From NCBI RefSeq assembly GCF_019456655.1, contig NZ_CP080332.1, positions 4,340,001-4,404,000 on the forward strand: DNA of 64,000 nucleotides. The letters are read 5' to 3'. The notes under the pieces are model-generated. The model was not told the origin of the DNA, did no database searches, and saw only the letters and a program-made list of their open reading frames with translations. The DNA comes from Mycolicibacterium diernhoferi. Lineage in GTDB: Bacteria > Actinomycetota > Actinomycetes > Mycobacteriales > Mycobacteriaceae. Positions 49,414 to 59,281 of the stretch are shown here, piece by piece; positions within the stretch are counted from its first letter, which is position 1, and each line of letters opens with the position of its first letter. The position numbers were made by a program, and so were the translations under genes.

Positions 49414-51167
49414 GCGGTTACCTCTCTATTGGAGTTCTCAGATATGTGTTGTGCCGCAACGTAACCGAATGTCATTGCAGGTCCGATGGTGGCGCCGGCG
49501 CCCGCGTAGCTGCGTCCCATCACCGCGGCCGAGGTGTTACCGGTGGCGTAGAGACCGGTGATGACGCTGCCGTCCGCGCGCAGGACCCTGGCGTGTTCGT
49601 CGGTCAGCAACCCGCCGGAGGTGCCCAGGTCCCCGAGGATGATCTGGAACGCCAGGTACGGCGGCTTACCCAGTGGGGCCAGGTTCGGGTTGGGCAGGGT
49701 GGGGTCGCCGTAGTAGTTGTCGTACGCGCTGTCGCCACGGTTGAAGTCGTCGTCGTGACCCTGGCGGGCCAACTGGTTGAACCGCTCGGCGGTGCTGCGC
49801 AGTTCGGCCGCCGGCACGCCGATCTCGGCGGCCAGTTCCTCGAAGCTGCCTGCGGTCTTCACGATCCCGGAGTCCAGCCAGGCCTGCGGGATCTTGCGGC
49901 CGGTGGGCACCGGCGCGAACGGCACCTTCGGGATCGGCAGGTGCCCGCCGACGACATAGCGGTGGAACGAGCCGATGTCGGTGACCAGCCAGCACGGTAT
50001 GTGCTCGGCGGCAGTTTTCCCGTCGCTTCGCTCGCCCAGCCAGTCCTGTTGGCCCTCGATCATGGCGTGCGCGAAGTCCATGTAGGGCGCCGCCTCGTTG
50101 ATGAAGCGCTTACCCGCACCGTTGACCACGAACTGCGAGGGCATCATCCGTTCGTTCAGCATGAACTGCAGCCGGCCGTCGGGCCAGCACATCGCCGGGA
50201 ACCACCAGGCCTCGTCCAGCAGATCGGTGGCGGCACCGACCTTTTCACCGGCGCGGATCCCGTCCCCGGTGGCGGCCGGATTACCGAAGCTCCAGTCCTT
50301 GTCCAGCAGCGGGAGGTACTGGCGCCGCCATTGCATATCGTGGTCGAACCCGCCGGTCGCCAGCACCACGCCGCCGCGCGCGGCAATGCGGATCGGCTTG
50401 CCGTCCCGTTCCACCACGGCGCCGACCACGGTCCCGTCGACATCGGTGATCAACTCGGTCATCGGCGCCGACAGCCACAGCGGGATGTCGTGCTCGGAGA
50501 GTGCCAGCCGCATCCGGGCCATCAGCGACTGGCCGATCGCCGCCATCCGGTCTCCGAACACCCGGGCCCGGAACATCCGCCAGATCAGCTTGACCAGCAC
50601 CGCTTTGCCGCGCCAGTTCTGCCGGACCTGATAGAACAGTCGAAGATCCTTGGGAGCGAACCAGATTCCCTTCGGAGCCAGCGCCAGCGGGGCGAGCAGA
50701 TTCTGCTCCTCCTCGCCGAGCTTGCGCAGGTCGATCTCGGGCACGTTGATGGTGCTGCCACGCTCGGACCCGCCGGGCAGTTCCGGGTAGTAGTCCGCAT
50801 AGCCCGGTTTCCAGACGAACTCGAACCAGTCGCTGGAACGCTCCAGAAAATCCATCATCTCCGGCGCGGCCTCGACGTAGGTGCGCAGCCGGGCATCGCT
50901 GACCAGCCCACCGGTGATGGTCTTGAGGTACTCGAACACCCCGTCGGGGTCCGGGGTGTAGCCGGCCCGGCGCTGCGAAGGCGCTCCGGGAACCCAGATC
51001 CCGCCTCCGGACAGGGCCGTCGAACCACCGAACTTGGCCGACTTCTCCACGATCAGGGTGGACAGCCCGGCCGCCTTGGCCTTCAGTGCCGCGGTCATGC
51101 CGCCGCCACCGGACCCGACGACCAGAACGTCGACGGTGTGGTCGTACTGCCCGCCCGCTTCAGTCAT
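49410..51167 (-). CDS. FAD-dependent 3-ketosteroid-dehydrogenase-like oxidoreductase, 585 aa
   Basis: The FAD loop is [48 protein letters not shown]; the C-terminus has [32 protein letters not shown]. This is the KstD/fumarate-reductase fold and the SYxGxGAT end is the FAD-binding signature of KstD. Such enzymes place a double bond in a keto-ring. Together with MhpA/MhpB-like genes it could make a phenol from a cyclohexenone-like ring. It overlaps the ring-cleavage gene by 4 bp. Confidence 0.87.
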   Translation of the reverse strand: MTEAGGQYDHTVDVLVVGSGGGGMTAALKAKAAGLSTLIVEKSAKFGGSTALSGGGIWVPGAPSQRRAGYTPDPDGVFEYLKTITGGLVSDARLRTYVEAAPEMMDFLERSSDWFEFVWKPGYADYYPELPGGSERGSTINVPEIDLRKLGEEEQNLLAPLALAPKGIWFAPKDLRLFYQVRQNWRGKAVLVKLIWRMFRARVFGDRMAAIGQSLMARMRLALSEHDIPLWLSAPMTELITDVDGTVVGAVVERDGKPIRIAARGGVVLATGGFDHDMQWRRQYLPLLDKDWSFGNPAATGDGIRAGEKVGAATDLLDEAWWFPAMCWPDGRLQFMLNERMMPSQFVVNGAGKRFINEAAPYMDFAHAMIEGQQDWLGERSDGKTAAEHIPCWLVTDIGSFHRYVVGGHLPIPKVPFAPVPTGRKIPQAWLDSGIVKTAGSFEELAAEIGVPAAELRSTAERFNQLARQGHDDDFNRGDSAYDNYYGDPTLPNPNLAPLGKPPYLAFQIILGDLGTSGGLLTDEHARVLRADGSVITGLYATGNTSAAVMGRSYAGAGATIGPAMTFGYVAAQHISENSNREVTA

Positions 51168-52117
51168 GTGAGCACCGCCGTCCGGATCGCGAAGCCCGCG
51201 ATCAAATCTGGAGCAGCGCGGTAGTACCGCTGCTCGGTCCGATAGCTGCCCTGGGCCGACAGTGCCGCGAAAGCGGCCACCCAGGTCCGTATTTCGTGCG
51301 CGGAGTTGCCGGCCTCACCGGCGATCCACTCGTTGGTCCAGCCGTCCACCTCGGTCACCCGGCCGCTGTCGAGCAGATCCAGGAATGCGTGATCCCAGTC
51401 CGGGTTCAGCGGCTGCAGCGGACTCTTTCCGTGCGCGAAGTCCTGCGCGGCGGCGATCACCGCCTGTTGACGGGCCGCCCGGGCCTGCGGGGTCATCGGC
51501 TTACCGCCGACGATGCGTTCCAGGGCGGCCGGGGGCGCGGTCGCCAGCGTCGGGACCGGCGGGTCGTGCGACAGCCCACCCGAACCGAGCAACAGGACCC
51601 GCTTGCCCAGGGCTCCCAGATGGTGCCCGATCGCGGTGCCGAGCGCCCGGGTCCGTTTCAGCGGGCCCAGCGGTGTCGCCACGGAGTTGATGAACACCGG
51701 CACGATAGGGGGTGCGTCCAGCCCGGATGCTCCGTCGCCGAACAGGATCTCCAGCGGTTGGACGGTGCCGTGGTCGACGTCCATGGCCGCCGACAGCGAT
51801 ACGTCCACCCCGGCGTCCCAGGCCGCGGTGGCGATGTCGGTCGCGATCTGCGCGTCCACGTCGAGCGGGCCCGACAGGGTGCCGTAGTCACCGACACCGG
51901 TGGCGGCGGTGCCGATGCAGAACGGTGGCATCAGCCGGTAGAAGAACCCGTTGTAGTGGTCCGGGGAGAACACCACCACCAGCTCGGGGTCGAACTCCCG
52001 CACGAATGTCCGGGTCTGCGCCAGTTGGGCATTGATGTCGTCAAGAAGCTCCGCCGACGGTCCGGGCAGATTCAGCAGGGGGCTGTGCGACATGCAGCAG
52101 AGGGCGACTGGGGACAT
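51164..52117 (-). CDS. mhpB: MhpB-like extradiol ring-cleavage dioxygenase, 317 aa
   Basis: Closely follows the class III (LigB-type) enzyme MhpB, which opens 2,3-dihydroxyphenylpropionate: [62 protein letters not shown] (His115-equivalent), [23 protein letters not shown], and [13 protein letters not shown] (His179-equivalent). ATG at 52117 is chosen (ggagg about 7 bp upstream). The start overlaps the end of the mhpA-like gene by 77 bp. It should make a ring-opened dienoate from a 3-substituted catechol. Confidence 0.93.
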   Translation of the reverse strand: MSPVALCCMSHSPLLNLPGPSAELLDDINAQLAQTRTFVREFDPELVVVFSPDHYNGFFYRLMPPFCIGTAATGVGDYGTLSGPLDVDAQIATDIATAAWDAGVDVSLSAAMDVDHGTVQPLEILFGDGASGLDAPPIVPVFINSVATPLGPLKRTRALGTAIGHHLGALGKRVLLLGSGGLSHDPPVPTLATAPPAALERIVGGKPMTPQARAARQQAVIAAAQDFAHGKSPLQPLNPDWDHAFLDLLDSGRVTEVDGWTNEWIAGEAGNSAHEIRTWVAAFAALSAQGSYRTEQRYYRAAPDLIAGFAIRTAVLT

Positions 52118-53723
52118 GGGTTTCACCTCCCTCGGTCAGGTAGAGGGCGTCGAACAGTTTGGCGCTGGTCTCATCGGACAGTTGGGCGATACAGGACGCC
52201 GCGATGCACCGGTCCGGTCGCAGGAACAGCACCGATTCGGCGTGCGCATCGAAGAACTTCTTCAGCGCGCCGGTCCGGTCGCCCACCACGGTGACGTCCG
52301 GGTCGTCGTGTCCGGTCCAGTGCAGCTGTGTGTTGGGCCGGGCTTCGATCAGCTTGGCACCCAGCGCCTTCCACCGGGCGGCGGTCTCGTCGCCGAGCAG
52401 GGCCCGCGGATTGTTGTTCCAGGCCAGCACCGCGAAACCGGCGCCCAGCACCTCGTCGAGCAGGATGTTCTGGGTGGCCCGGGTATCCACGTTCGGTTGC
52501 ATGAACAGGGTGCCCGTCGGCGATGTCGTCGTCGGCTCACCGTCGTGCACGACGGCGCCGGTGTCGTAACGCGGCATGGGTTTGAACCGCATCTCCAGCA
52601 CGTAGCGCTTGAGCGTCGGAACCACCGAAGCACCCCGGATCACCTTGTCGCGCAGGGTGGCGATCCGCGGATTGGTGGGCGAGATGACCCGCCCGACCAG
52701 GGTGGACAGGTCGATCATGGCCCGCGCGTGCTTGCGGCGCTCGGCGTCGTAACTGTCCAACAGGCCGTCGCCGGCCTCGCCCTTGACCACCGCGGCGAGC
52801 TTCCAGCCCAGGTTGGCCGCGTCCCGGATACCGCTGTTGTAGCCCTGCCCCTGCCAGACCGGCATCAGGTGTGCGGCATCGCCGCCGAGCAGCATGCGAC
52901 CCTTGCGGAAAGCGCCGGCGATCCGGGAATGGTGGGTGTAGACCCGGTGCCGGATGATGTCCACCTTGTCCGGATGCGGCACGAACGGGGCGAGCATGCG
53001 CGCGATGAACTCCGGCCGCTCCACCTGCTCGTCGGTCTCGTCGGCGTGGATCATGAACTCGAAGCGCCGGATTCCGTGCGCGATCGAGATGGACGCGTAC
53101 GGCCGGCGCGGATCGGCGCCCACCTCGCTGTTGGGATGGCCGAGCGGATCCGAGGCGAGGTCGACGACCAGCCAGCGCGTTGCCGAGGTGGTGCCCTCGA
53201 AGGACACCCCCATCAGGTGCCGGGTGGCGCTGCGGCCGCCGTCGCAGCCGACCGCGTACTGGGCGCGCACGCTCGACAGCTCGCCGGCGGTCACCACATC
53301 CACGGTGACGCCGTCGGCGTCCTGGACGCAGTTCTCCATCCGGGTGCTCCACCGCACGTCGACATGGTCGAACCGGTCGAGTCCGCGCAGCAACTCGGCG
53401 TCCACGAGCGGCTGGACGAATCCATTGCGCTTCGGCCAGCCGAATCGGGCGTCCGGGGGCGCCATTTCGGCGAGCAGCCGTCGTTTGCCGTCGAAGAACC
53501 GCAGGATCTGGTTCGGCACGGTGTGCGGCAGGATCGCCTCGACCAGCCCGATGGACTGGAAGGTCCGCAGCGACTCGTCGTCGAGCCCCACTCCGCGCGG
53601 ATAATCGATCAGGGTGTCGCGGTCCTCCACGATCAGGGTCCGCACCCCCTGCAGGCCAAGGATATTGGCCAGGGTGAGTCCGACCGGACCGGCCCCGACG
53701 ATCACGACGTCCACGTCACTCAT
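52041..53723 (-). CDS. mhpA: MhpA-like FAD-dependent phenol 2-monooxygenase, 560 aa
   Basis: Class A flavoprotein hydroxylase. [23 protein letters not shown] is the first FAD loop, [14 protein letters not shown] and [14 protein letters not shown] are the DG motif region, and [32 protein letters not shown] the second FAD motif. It matches MhpA, which hydroxylates 3-(3-hydroxyphenyl)propionate to the catechol. Length 560 aa matches E. coli MhpA (554). Its C-terminus overlaps mhpB by 77 bp in another frame. ATG at 53723 overlaps the mhpC-like stop. Confidence 0.9.
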   Translation of the reverse strand: MSDVDVVIVGAGPVGLTLANILGLQGVRTLIVEDRDTLIDYPRGVGLDDESLRTFQSIGLVEAILPHTVPNQILRFFDGKRRLLAEMAPPDARFGWPKRNGFVQPLVDAELLRGLDRFDHVDVRWSTRMENCVQDADGVTVDVVTAGELSSVRAQYAVGCDGGRSATRHLMGVSFEGTTSATRWLVVDLASDPLGHPNSEVGADPRRPYASISIAHGIRRFEFMIHADETDEQVERPEFIARMLAPFVPHPDKVDIIRHRVYTHHSRIAGAFRKGRMLLGGDAAHLMPVWQGQGYNSGIRDAANLGWKLAAVVKGEAGDGLLDSYDAERRKHARAMIDLSTLVGRVISPTNPRIATLRDKVIRGASVVPTLKRYVLEMRFKPMPRYDTGAVVHDGEPTTTSPTGTLFMQPNVDTRATQNILLDEVLGAGFAVLAWNNNPRALLGDETAARWKALGAKLIEARPNTQLHWTGHDDPDVTVVGDRTGALKKFFDAHAESVLFLRPDRCIAASCIAQLSDETSAKLFDALYLTEGGETHVPSRPLLHVAQPPAESARTVGGAS

Positions 53724-54595
53724 GAGCGGCCCAGCAGGAAGTCGATGTGCAGACGGTTGAACGTCTTGGGATCCTCGTACTGCGGCCAGTGTCCGCAGCC
53801 GGCCATCACCTCGAAACGCGCGCCCGGAATCATCTGCGAGATACGTCTGCCCTCGCTGACGTCGGCGGTCGGATCGTCGCTCGTCCACAACACCAGCGTG
53901 GGCGCGGTGATGGCACCGTAGTCAGCGGGCGTGATCAGGTTGCGGGCCCGGATCTGTGGGTCCTGCAACGCCATGATGTCGCTCATCGCGGCGACGAAAC
54001 CCGGTTGCCGGTACACCTTCTGGCGACTGGCGACGATGTCGTCGTAACCCTTGGACTTGTCGGCCATCAGCCATTTGATCCGGGCCGCCACGGTGTCCCA
54101 GTCCGGATTCTCCGCGGCCGCCATGGACAGCGTGATGATGCGCTTCATCACCTCGGGGTCGGCCTGCGAGCCGCCGGCGGTGTTGAGCACCAACCGCTCG
54201 ATGCGGTCCGGGTGATCGGCCGCCGCGCGCGAGGCGACCCACCCGCCCAGCGATTCCCCGGACAGGTACACCGTCTGTGCGCCGATGGTGTCGAACACCG
54301 CCAGCAGGTGATCGACGTAGTGCGACACCTCCAGCGGATGGCCCGGCTTGTCGGTGTATCCGTGCCCGAGCATGTCGATCGACCAGGTGGAGAAGTGCTC
54401 GGCGTGGGCTTCCAGATTGCGCACGTACGCCTCGGCGTGACCGCCGGATCCATGCAGGAGAACCAGGGCCGGCTTGCTGGTGTCGCCGGCGTGCAGGTAC
54501 CGGGTCCGCACCCCGCCCGCGTCGAGGTAGCCCTGAGAGAAGGGCACGCCCTGCAGATCGCTCCACACGCTTTCATGAACCGGCGCCGCCGCCAT
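53720..54595 (-). CDS. mhpC: MhpC-like meta-cleavage product hydrolase, 291 aa
   Basis: The layout is that of MhpC/Bph[53 protein letters not shown] (Ser), the lid, then [19 protein letters not shown] (Asp) and [23 protein letters not shown] (His). It cleaves the C-C bond of the ring-opened product. It is the first gene of the minus operon and faces the divergent IclR gene across 110 bp. Gene name by homology and neighbours; the actual substrate can be a longer-chain analogue. Confidence 0.85.
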   Translation of the reverse strand: MAAAPVHESVWSDLQGVPFSQGYLDAGGVRTRYLHAGDTSKPALVLLHGSGGHAEAYVRNLEAHAEHFSTWSIDMLGHGYTDKPGHPLEVSHYVDHLLAVFDTIGAQTVYLSGESLGGWVASRAAADHPDRIERLVLNTAGGSQADPEVMKRIITLSMAAAENPDWDTVAARIKWLMADKSKGYDDIVASRQKVYRQPGFVAAMSDIMALQDPQIRARNLITPADYGAITAPTLVLWTSDDPTADVSEGRRISQMIPGARFEVMAGCGHWPQYEDPKTFNRLHIDFLLGRS

Positions 54596-54705
54596 CCCAC
54601 TCCTCCCGCTTCCGCCTCGGCGGAAATGCCATTCTCGCTCTCGCGCAATGCAGTGTGCTAATATCGAACATCAATGTGCACTATCTATAGAGCATCACTC
54701 TCGCG
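54596..54705. promoter_or_regulatory. divergent promoter region between mhpC-like and IclR genes
   Basis: The 110-bp spacer contains CATTCTC preceded by GGAAAT (54622-54636), a GAGAATNNNATTCTC-like site with two changes in the left half, 27 bp from the mhpC-like start. An AT-rich section (54659-54695) includes TGTGCACT and could bind the IclR regulator. No single clear palindrome stands out. Confidence 0.5.
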
Positions 54706-55440
54706 ATGACGTCTGTCAAGGGACTGGGCCCAAGCTCAGGGCCGGAATCGGAGACCGCGACCACCACCCGTCCCGCGGCCGGCTCGCAGACGCTCGCCCG
54801 GGGCCTTTCCGCACTGCAGGCGGTGGCCAGCGCCCCCTCGGGCGTCACCGCCGCCGAAGTCGCGGACTTCGTCGGCGTGCACCGGACCATCGCCTACCGG
54901 CTGCTCAGCACCCTGGCTCAAGCCCGCTTCGTCACCAAGGGCTCCGACGGCAAATACCGGCCGGCCGCGGCGCTGGCCGTCCTCGGCGCCTCCTTCGACA
55001 ACAACGTGCGCCAACTGGCCGTCCCGACATTGCGGCTGTTGGCCGACGACCTGGGCACCACGGTGTCGCTACTGGTCGCCGAGGGCGATCAACAGGTCGC
55101 CATCGCCGTCATCGTGCCGACGCTGGTCTTCTACCAACTGTCCTTCCACGAGGGCAGCCGCCATCCTCTGGAACGCGGGGCGGCGGGCGCGGCACTGCTG
55201 GCCAGCATGCCGCCGCGACCCGGCGAACGCGACCTCGTGCGCCAAGCCCGTGAGCAGGGCTGGGTTATCACCCACGGTGAGATCGAACCGGACACCTACG
55301 GTCTGGCCGTGCCGGTCCGCCGCCGCCCACCGTCCCCGCCGACCTGCATCAACCTGATCTCCCACCGCGAAGACGTCGTCCTCAACGGACGCGACGCGGT
55401 GGTGCGTGCGGCCAGACAACTCTCCGACATCCTCAGCTGA
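54706..55440 (+). CDS. IclR-family regulator, MhpR-like, 244 aa
   Basis: N-terminal winged helix: ARGLSALQAVASAPSGVTAAEVADFVGVHRTIAYRLLSTLAQARFVTKGSDGKYRPAA (residues about 30-90), then an IclR effector domain (LSFHEGSRHPLERGAAGAALLAS). It is divergent from the mhpC-mhpA-mhpB-like operon, the arrangement of E. coli MhpR, an IclR activator. It should sense a phenylpropionate-like ligand and control the operon and/or the next gene (12 bp downstream). The ATG at 54706 lacks a good ribosome site. Confidence 0.85.
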   Translation: MTSVKGLGPSSGPESETATTTRPAAGSQTLARGLSALQAVASAPSGVTAAEVADFVGVHRTIAYRLLSTLAQARFVTKGSDGKYRPAAALAVLGASFDNNVRQLAVPTLRLLADDLGTTVSLLVAEGDQQVAIAVIVPTLVFYQLSFHEGSRHPLERGAAGAALLASMPPRPGERDLVRQAREQGWVITHGEIEPDTYGLAVPVRRRPPSPPTCINLISHREDVVLNGRDAVVRAARQLSDILS

Positions 55441-55451
55441 CCGGAAGGACT

Positions 55452-57104
55452 GTGGCAGTGTCCGATTCAGAAACTCCCGATTCAGAAGTCTCCTGGGACC
55501 AGGAGTACGACGTCGTCGTTCTCGGCAGCGGCGGCGCCGGACTGTCCGCCGCGCTGACCGCCGTGACCAACGGCGCCCGGGTCGCGATCTTCGAGAAGGC
55601 CCCCACCGTCGGCGGCACCACCGCGGTCTCGGGCGGCATCACCTGGATTCCCTCGCACAACCGGCTGGCCGGCACCGAACTGTCGGTCGAGGATGCGCTG
55701 GCCTACCTGGAGGCGCAGTCCCTGGGGGCCATGGACCGCGAACTCGTCGAGACGTTCGTGCGTACCGGCCCGGCGATGCTGGACTACCTGGAACAGCACA
55801 GCGATCTGCGGTTCGAGATCGCCGAGGGTTTCCCCGATTACAAGCCCGAGCTGCCCGGCGGACGACCCGGGGGTGGACGGTCGCTGGCGGCCGCCCCGTT
55901 CGACCTGGCCAAGCTCGGCGAATGGGCCGACCGCGTCACCGCCTTCCCGGTGGACTTCAGCAACGTCGGAATCGATGCCGAGACCCGCGCCCGCATCCAC
56001 GCCGCCGCCGACGACCTCGACGGTGACTACTGCGTGGCCGGGGCCGCGCTCATCGCCGGACTGCTCAAGGGACTGCTGGACCGCGGCGTCACCCCGGCGA
56101 CCGAGGCCCGCGCGGTGGAACTGTTCGGCTCGGCCGAGGGCATCACCGGTGTGCGGATCCAGCAGCACGGCAAGGACATCCGGGTCCGGGCCCGACGCGG
56201 GGTCGTCCTGGGCACGGGTGGCTTCGAATGGGACGCCCGGCTCGTCGACGCCTATCTGCGCGGGCCGATGCGCGGTGCGGTGTCCCCACCGAACAACACC
56301 GGCGACGGCCTGCGGATGGCGATGGCGCACGGCGCCGACCTGGCGAACATGGGCGAAGCCTGGTGGGTGCCGATCGTGCAGATCCCCGGCGACACTCTGG
56401 GCGGGCACCCCCGCAGTCGCAGCGTGCGACTGGAGCGCACCCGGCCACGCAGCATCATCGTCAACCGCGCCGGTCGACGGTTCCTCAACGAGGCCGGTGA
56501 ATACAACTCGATGGCCGGGCCGTTCCACCACCTCGATCCACGGGCCGGGTACCTCAACGACCCGGCCTGGATCGTGTTCGACTCCGGCCACCTCAGGCGC
56601 TACGGCTTCCTCGGCGTGGAACCGGACGCACCGGCACCGGACTGGTTCAACGAATCGGCGAGCCTGGACGAACTGAGCGCCAAGATCGGCGTCGCCGCCG
56701 ACGGGCTGCGCCGCACGGTCGACACCTGGAACGCCAATGTGGCCGACGAGGTCGATCCCGACTTCGGCCGGGGCGCAAGCGCATACGACGGCTACTGGGG
56801 CGACACGTCGGCACCGACCCCGGCGTTGCAGACCCTCGGCCCGCTGGACACCGCACCGTTCTACGCGGTCCCGGTGGCCGTCGGCGCGATGGGCACCAAG
56901 GGCGGCCCGCGCACCGATCGCGACGGCCGGGTGCTGCACGTCAACGGAAAGGTCATCCCCGGGTTGTTCGCCGCGGGCAACGCGATGGCCGGGGTGACCG
57001 GAAAGGCCTACGGCGGAGCCGGCGGCACGCTGGGGCCGGCCATGACCTTCGGTTACCGCAGCGGGTACACCGCCGCCACCGGCGAATCCGCCCCCATCCC
57101 CTAG
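55452..57104 (+). CDS. FAD-dependent 3-ketosteroid-dehydrogenase-like oxidoreductase, 550 aa
   Basis: Second KstD-like protein of the window. YDVVVLGSGGAGLSAALTAVTNGARVAIFEKAPTVGGTTAVSGGITWIP binds FAD; the C-terminal FAD region is [39 protein letters not shown] at 55452 has ggaagg just upstream; it follows the IclR gene by 11 bp, suggesting joint transcription. It may introduce a double bond in a keto-ring feeding the mhp-type steps. Ends at a hairpin. Confidence 0.86.
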   Translation: MAVSDSETPDSEVSWDQEYDVVVLGSGGAGLSAALTAVTNGARVAIFEKAPTVGGTTAVSGGITWIPSHNRLAGTELSVEDALAYLEAQSLGAMDRELVETFVRTGPAMLDYLEQHSDLRFEIAEGFPDYKPELPGGRPGGGRSLAAAPFDLAKLGEWADRVTAFPVDFSNVGIDAETRARIHAAADDLDGDYCVAGAALIAGLLKGLLDRGVTPATEARAVELFGSAEGITGVRIQQHGKDIRVRARRGVVLGTGGFEWDARLVDAYLRGPMRGAVSPPNNTGDGLRMAMAHGADLANMGEAWWVPIVQIPGDTLGGHPRSRSVRLERTRPRSIIVNRAGRRFLNEAGEYNSMAGPFHHLDPRAGYLNDPAWIVFDSGHLRRYGFLGVEPDAPAPDWFNESASLDELSAKIGVAADGLRRTVDTWNANVADEVDPDFGRGASAYDGYWGDTSAPTPALQTLGPLDTAPFYAVPVAVGAMGTKGGPRTDRDGRVLHVNGKVIPGLFAAGNAMAGVTGKAYGGAGGTLGPAMTFGYRSGYTAATGESAPIP

Positions 57105-57143
57105 CGATTTCGGCGGCTGCGAACGTCAGCGCGCCGAAATCGC
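57104..57143. terminator. hairpin between convergent genes
   Basis: Arms GCGATTTCGGCG (57104-57115) and CGCCGAAATCGC (57132-57143), perfect 12 bp, with inner GCTG/CAGC pairing extending the stem. It begins inside the stop of the KstD-like gene and lies 9 bp beyond the end of the EchA gene. No U-tract. Confidence 0.7.
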
Positions 57144-57152
57144 AGAGATGGG

Positions 57153-58052
57153 CTAGGGCTGGTCTTTGAGGGCGGGCTTCGGCGGCTCGGCGGTGCGCCA
57201 GTCGATCAGCCCGTCCTCGGCCAGACCGACCGGGAATCCGTTCTCGTGCACCTGCGCCCAGTGACTGTGGTTCAGCTCGTGCAGAGTGAAGCAGGCGTTC
57301 AGGGAGTTGTAGAAACCCTGGTTGTCCTGGGTCTGGTTCACCGACTCCTTGATCAGCAACGCGGCCATGGTCGGGACCTGGGCGATGCGACGGGCGAACT
57401 CCAGTGTCTTGTCGGCCAACTCGTCGCTCGGGAAGATCTTCGACACCATGCCCAGCTGATGTGCCTCCTCGACCGACAGCGTGTCGCCGGTGAGCATCAG
57501 TTCCTTGGTCTTGCGGGCCCCGAATTCCCATGGGTGCGCGAAGTATTCGACACCACACATGCCCAGGCGGGTGCCGACGACGTCGGTGAACCGGGTGTTG
57601 TCGGCCGCGACGATCAGGTCGCAGGACCACATCAGCATGAGTGCGGCGGCGTAGACGTCACCGTGCACCGAGGCGACCGTGATCTTGCGCAGGTTGCGCC
57701 AGCGCCGGGTGTTCTCGAAGTAGTGATGCCATTCCTGCAGCATCAGGCTCTCCGCGCCCTTGCGGGTCCCGCCGTTGACCGTGAAGCTCGGATGCTGATC
57801 CGGCCCGGGCATGTACTCCGAGCGCTGCACCTTCGAGCCCACATCGTGGCCGGCGGAGAACATCGGGCCGTTGCCGCCGAGGATCACCACCCGCACGGTG
57901 TCGTCGGCCTCGGCCCGCAGGAACGCATCGTGCAACTCGACGAGCATGCCGCGGTTCTGCGCATTCCGGGCCTCCGGCCGGTTGAGCATGATCCGGGCGA
58001 TGGTGCCCTCATCGAGGGTTTCGTACGTCACGAAGCGGTAGTCGTCAGCCAT
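57153..58052 (-). CDS. enoyl-CoA hydratase/isomerase family protein, 299 aa
   Basis: Crotonase fold: LNRPEARNAQNRGMLVEL, NGPMFSAGHDVGSKV, VASVHGDVYAAALMLMWSCDLIVAAD. The oxyanion loop is partly changed (AAALM rather than GGG). The protein is longer than average. The GAGAAT-type half palindrome at 58073-58087 lies 21 bp upstream. It faces the convergent KstD-like gene and lies 69 bp from the Ltp-like thiolase gene on the same strand. Confidence 0.86.
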   Translation of the reverse strand: MADDYRFVTYETLDEGTIARIMLNRPEARNAQNRGMLVELHDAFLRAEADDTVRVVILGGNGPMFSAGHDVGSKVQRSEYMPGPDQHPSFTVNGGTRKGAESLMLQEWHHYFENTRRWRNLRKITVASVHGDVYAAALMLMWSCDLIVAADNTRFTDVVGTRLGMCGVEYFAHPWEFGARKTKELMLTGDTLSVEEAHQLGMVSKIFPSDELADKTLEFARRIAQVPTMAALLIKESVNQTQDNQGFYNSLNACFTLHELNHSHWAQVHENGFPVGLAEDGLIDWRTAEPPKPALKDQP

Positions 58053-58072
58053 GAATCGGACTCTATTCCTAT

Positions 58073-58087
58073 GAGAATGGCATTACC
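58073..58087. promoter_or_regulatory. GAGAATNNNATTCTC-like site, two mismatches
   Basis: GAGAATGGCATTACC: left half perfect, right half with two changes. It lies 21 bp upstream of the EchA-like start at 58052. Probably a weak member of the operator family. Confidence 0.5.
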
Positions 58088-58121
58088 GATGGGCCCCGCG
58101 GACGACGGCCCATCGATTACG

Positions 58122-59267
58122 TCAGAGCGAGAGGATGGTGGCCGACGCGGTGCCGGGCGCGCCGTAGACCTGAGCCAGCCCGACGCGCGGATTACCGGGG
58201 ACCTGGCGCTCGCCTGCTTCGCCGCGCAACTGCCGGACCAGCTCGTGCATCTGGCGCAGACCGGATGCGCCGATCGGCTCGCCGTTGGCGATCAGACCGC
58301 CGTCGGTGTTGACCGGGATCCGGCCGTTGATCTCGGTGGCACCGTCGATCAGCATCTTCTCCTGATCGCCGTCGGCGCACAGCCCGGTCTCGGCCATGTG
58401 GATGACCTCGGCACCGGCGTCGGTGTCCTGCAGCTGCGCGATGTCGACGTCCTCGGGGCCGATGCCGGCGGCCTCATAGGCGGCCTTGGCGGCGAACACC
58501 GTCGGCGAGGGATCCTCGTCCAGCGGCGCGGAGGTGGCGTGCACCTCGTAGGCACCGAAGGTACGGGTGCGAATCTCGCTGGCGCGCACGTAGACCGGCT
58601 TGTCGGTGTACTTGTGCGCGATATCCGCGCGGCACATGATGACCGCCGCGGCCCCCTCGTCGGGCGCGCAGAACATGTACTGACGCAACGGGTAGTTCAG
58701 CACCGGGGACGCCATGATCTCCTCGACGGAGATCTCCTTGCGTCGGAACGCATTCGGGTTGAGTTCACCGTTGCGGAAGTTCTTGTTGGCCACTCGCGCC
58801 AGCGTCTCCTCGGAGATTCCGTGCTTGTGGATGTAGTGGTTGGCCTTGATGCCGAAGAACTTGGTGGTGACGAACTGACCGTTGTTGGCGTACCACTGCG
58901 GCAGCGCGAGTTTGGCCGGATCGTCGGTGAACGCGCCACGCGGATGCTTGTCCAGGCCGACGGCGATCCCGATGTCGTACTTGCCCAGCCGGATGGTGTC
59001 CGCGGTCTGCTGGATGGCGCTGGCCGAGGTGGCGCACGCGTTGAACACGTTGGTGAAGGTGATGCCGGTCAGCCCGACCAGGCGCGTCACGGCGTCGGGG
59101 TTGGACACCTCGTAGCTGCCGCCGAAGCCGAACTGGATGTCCTTCCACTCCACGCCGGCGTCCTGGAGCGCGCCCTGGATCGCCTCGGCGCCCATCTCCA
59201 TCGCGGTCTTGTCGAAGCGGCCGAACGGGTGGATACCGACGCCGATGATGGCTACGTCATTCGTCAT
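58122..59267 (-). CDS. Ltp/SCP2-type thiolase, 381 aa
   Basis: MTNDVAIIGVGIHPFGRFD is the typical opening of lipid-transfer-type thiolases. The nucleophilic Cys78 lies in FNACATSASAI. The C-terminus has NTDGGLIANGEPIGASGLRQMHELVRQL with the catalytic-type region (Asn/Asp in place of some His), ending GAPGTASATILSL. The downstream DUF35 gene (14 bp before on the same strand) is its likely partner. Thiolytic or retro-Claisen/aldol cleavage of a 3-oxo- or 3-hydroxyacyl-CoA is possible; Cys is retained, unlike the fused protein at 2920. Confidence 0.85.
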   Translation of the reverse strand: MTNDVAIIGVGIHPFGRFDKTAMEMGAEAIQGALQDAGVEWKDIQFGFGGSYEVSNPDAVTRLVGLTGITFTNVFNACATSASAIQQTADTIRLGKYDIGIAVGLDKHPRGAFTDDPAKLALPQWYANNGQFVTTKFFGIKANHYIHKHGISEETLARVANKNFRNGELNPNAFRRKEISVEEIMASPVLNYPLRQYMFCAPDEGAAAVIMCRADIAHKYTDKPVYVRASEIRTRTFGAYEVHATSAPLDEDPSPTVFAAKAAYEAAGIGPEDVDIAQLQDTDAGAEVIHMAETGLCADGDQEKMLIDGATEINGRIPVNTDGGLIANGEPIGASGLRQMHELVRQLRGEAGERQVPGNPRVGLAQVYGAPGTASATILSL

Positions 59268-59281
59268 GTGTAACAGCCTCT

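Noticed and set aside
54622..54636. GGAAATGCCATTCTC as a further regulon operator
   Set aside because: Two mismatches in the left half; the right half alone is not enough to assign it, so it is listed only as part of the divergent region.
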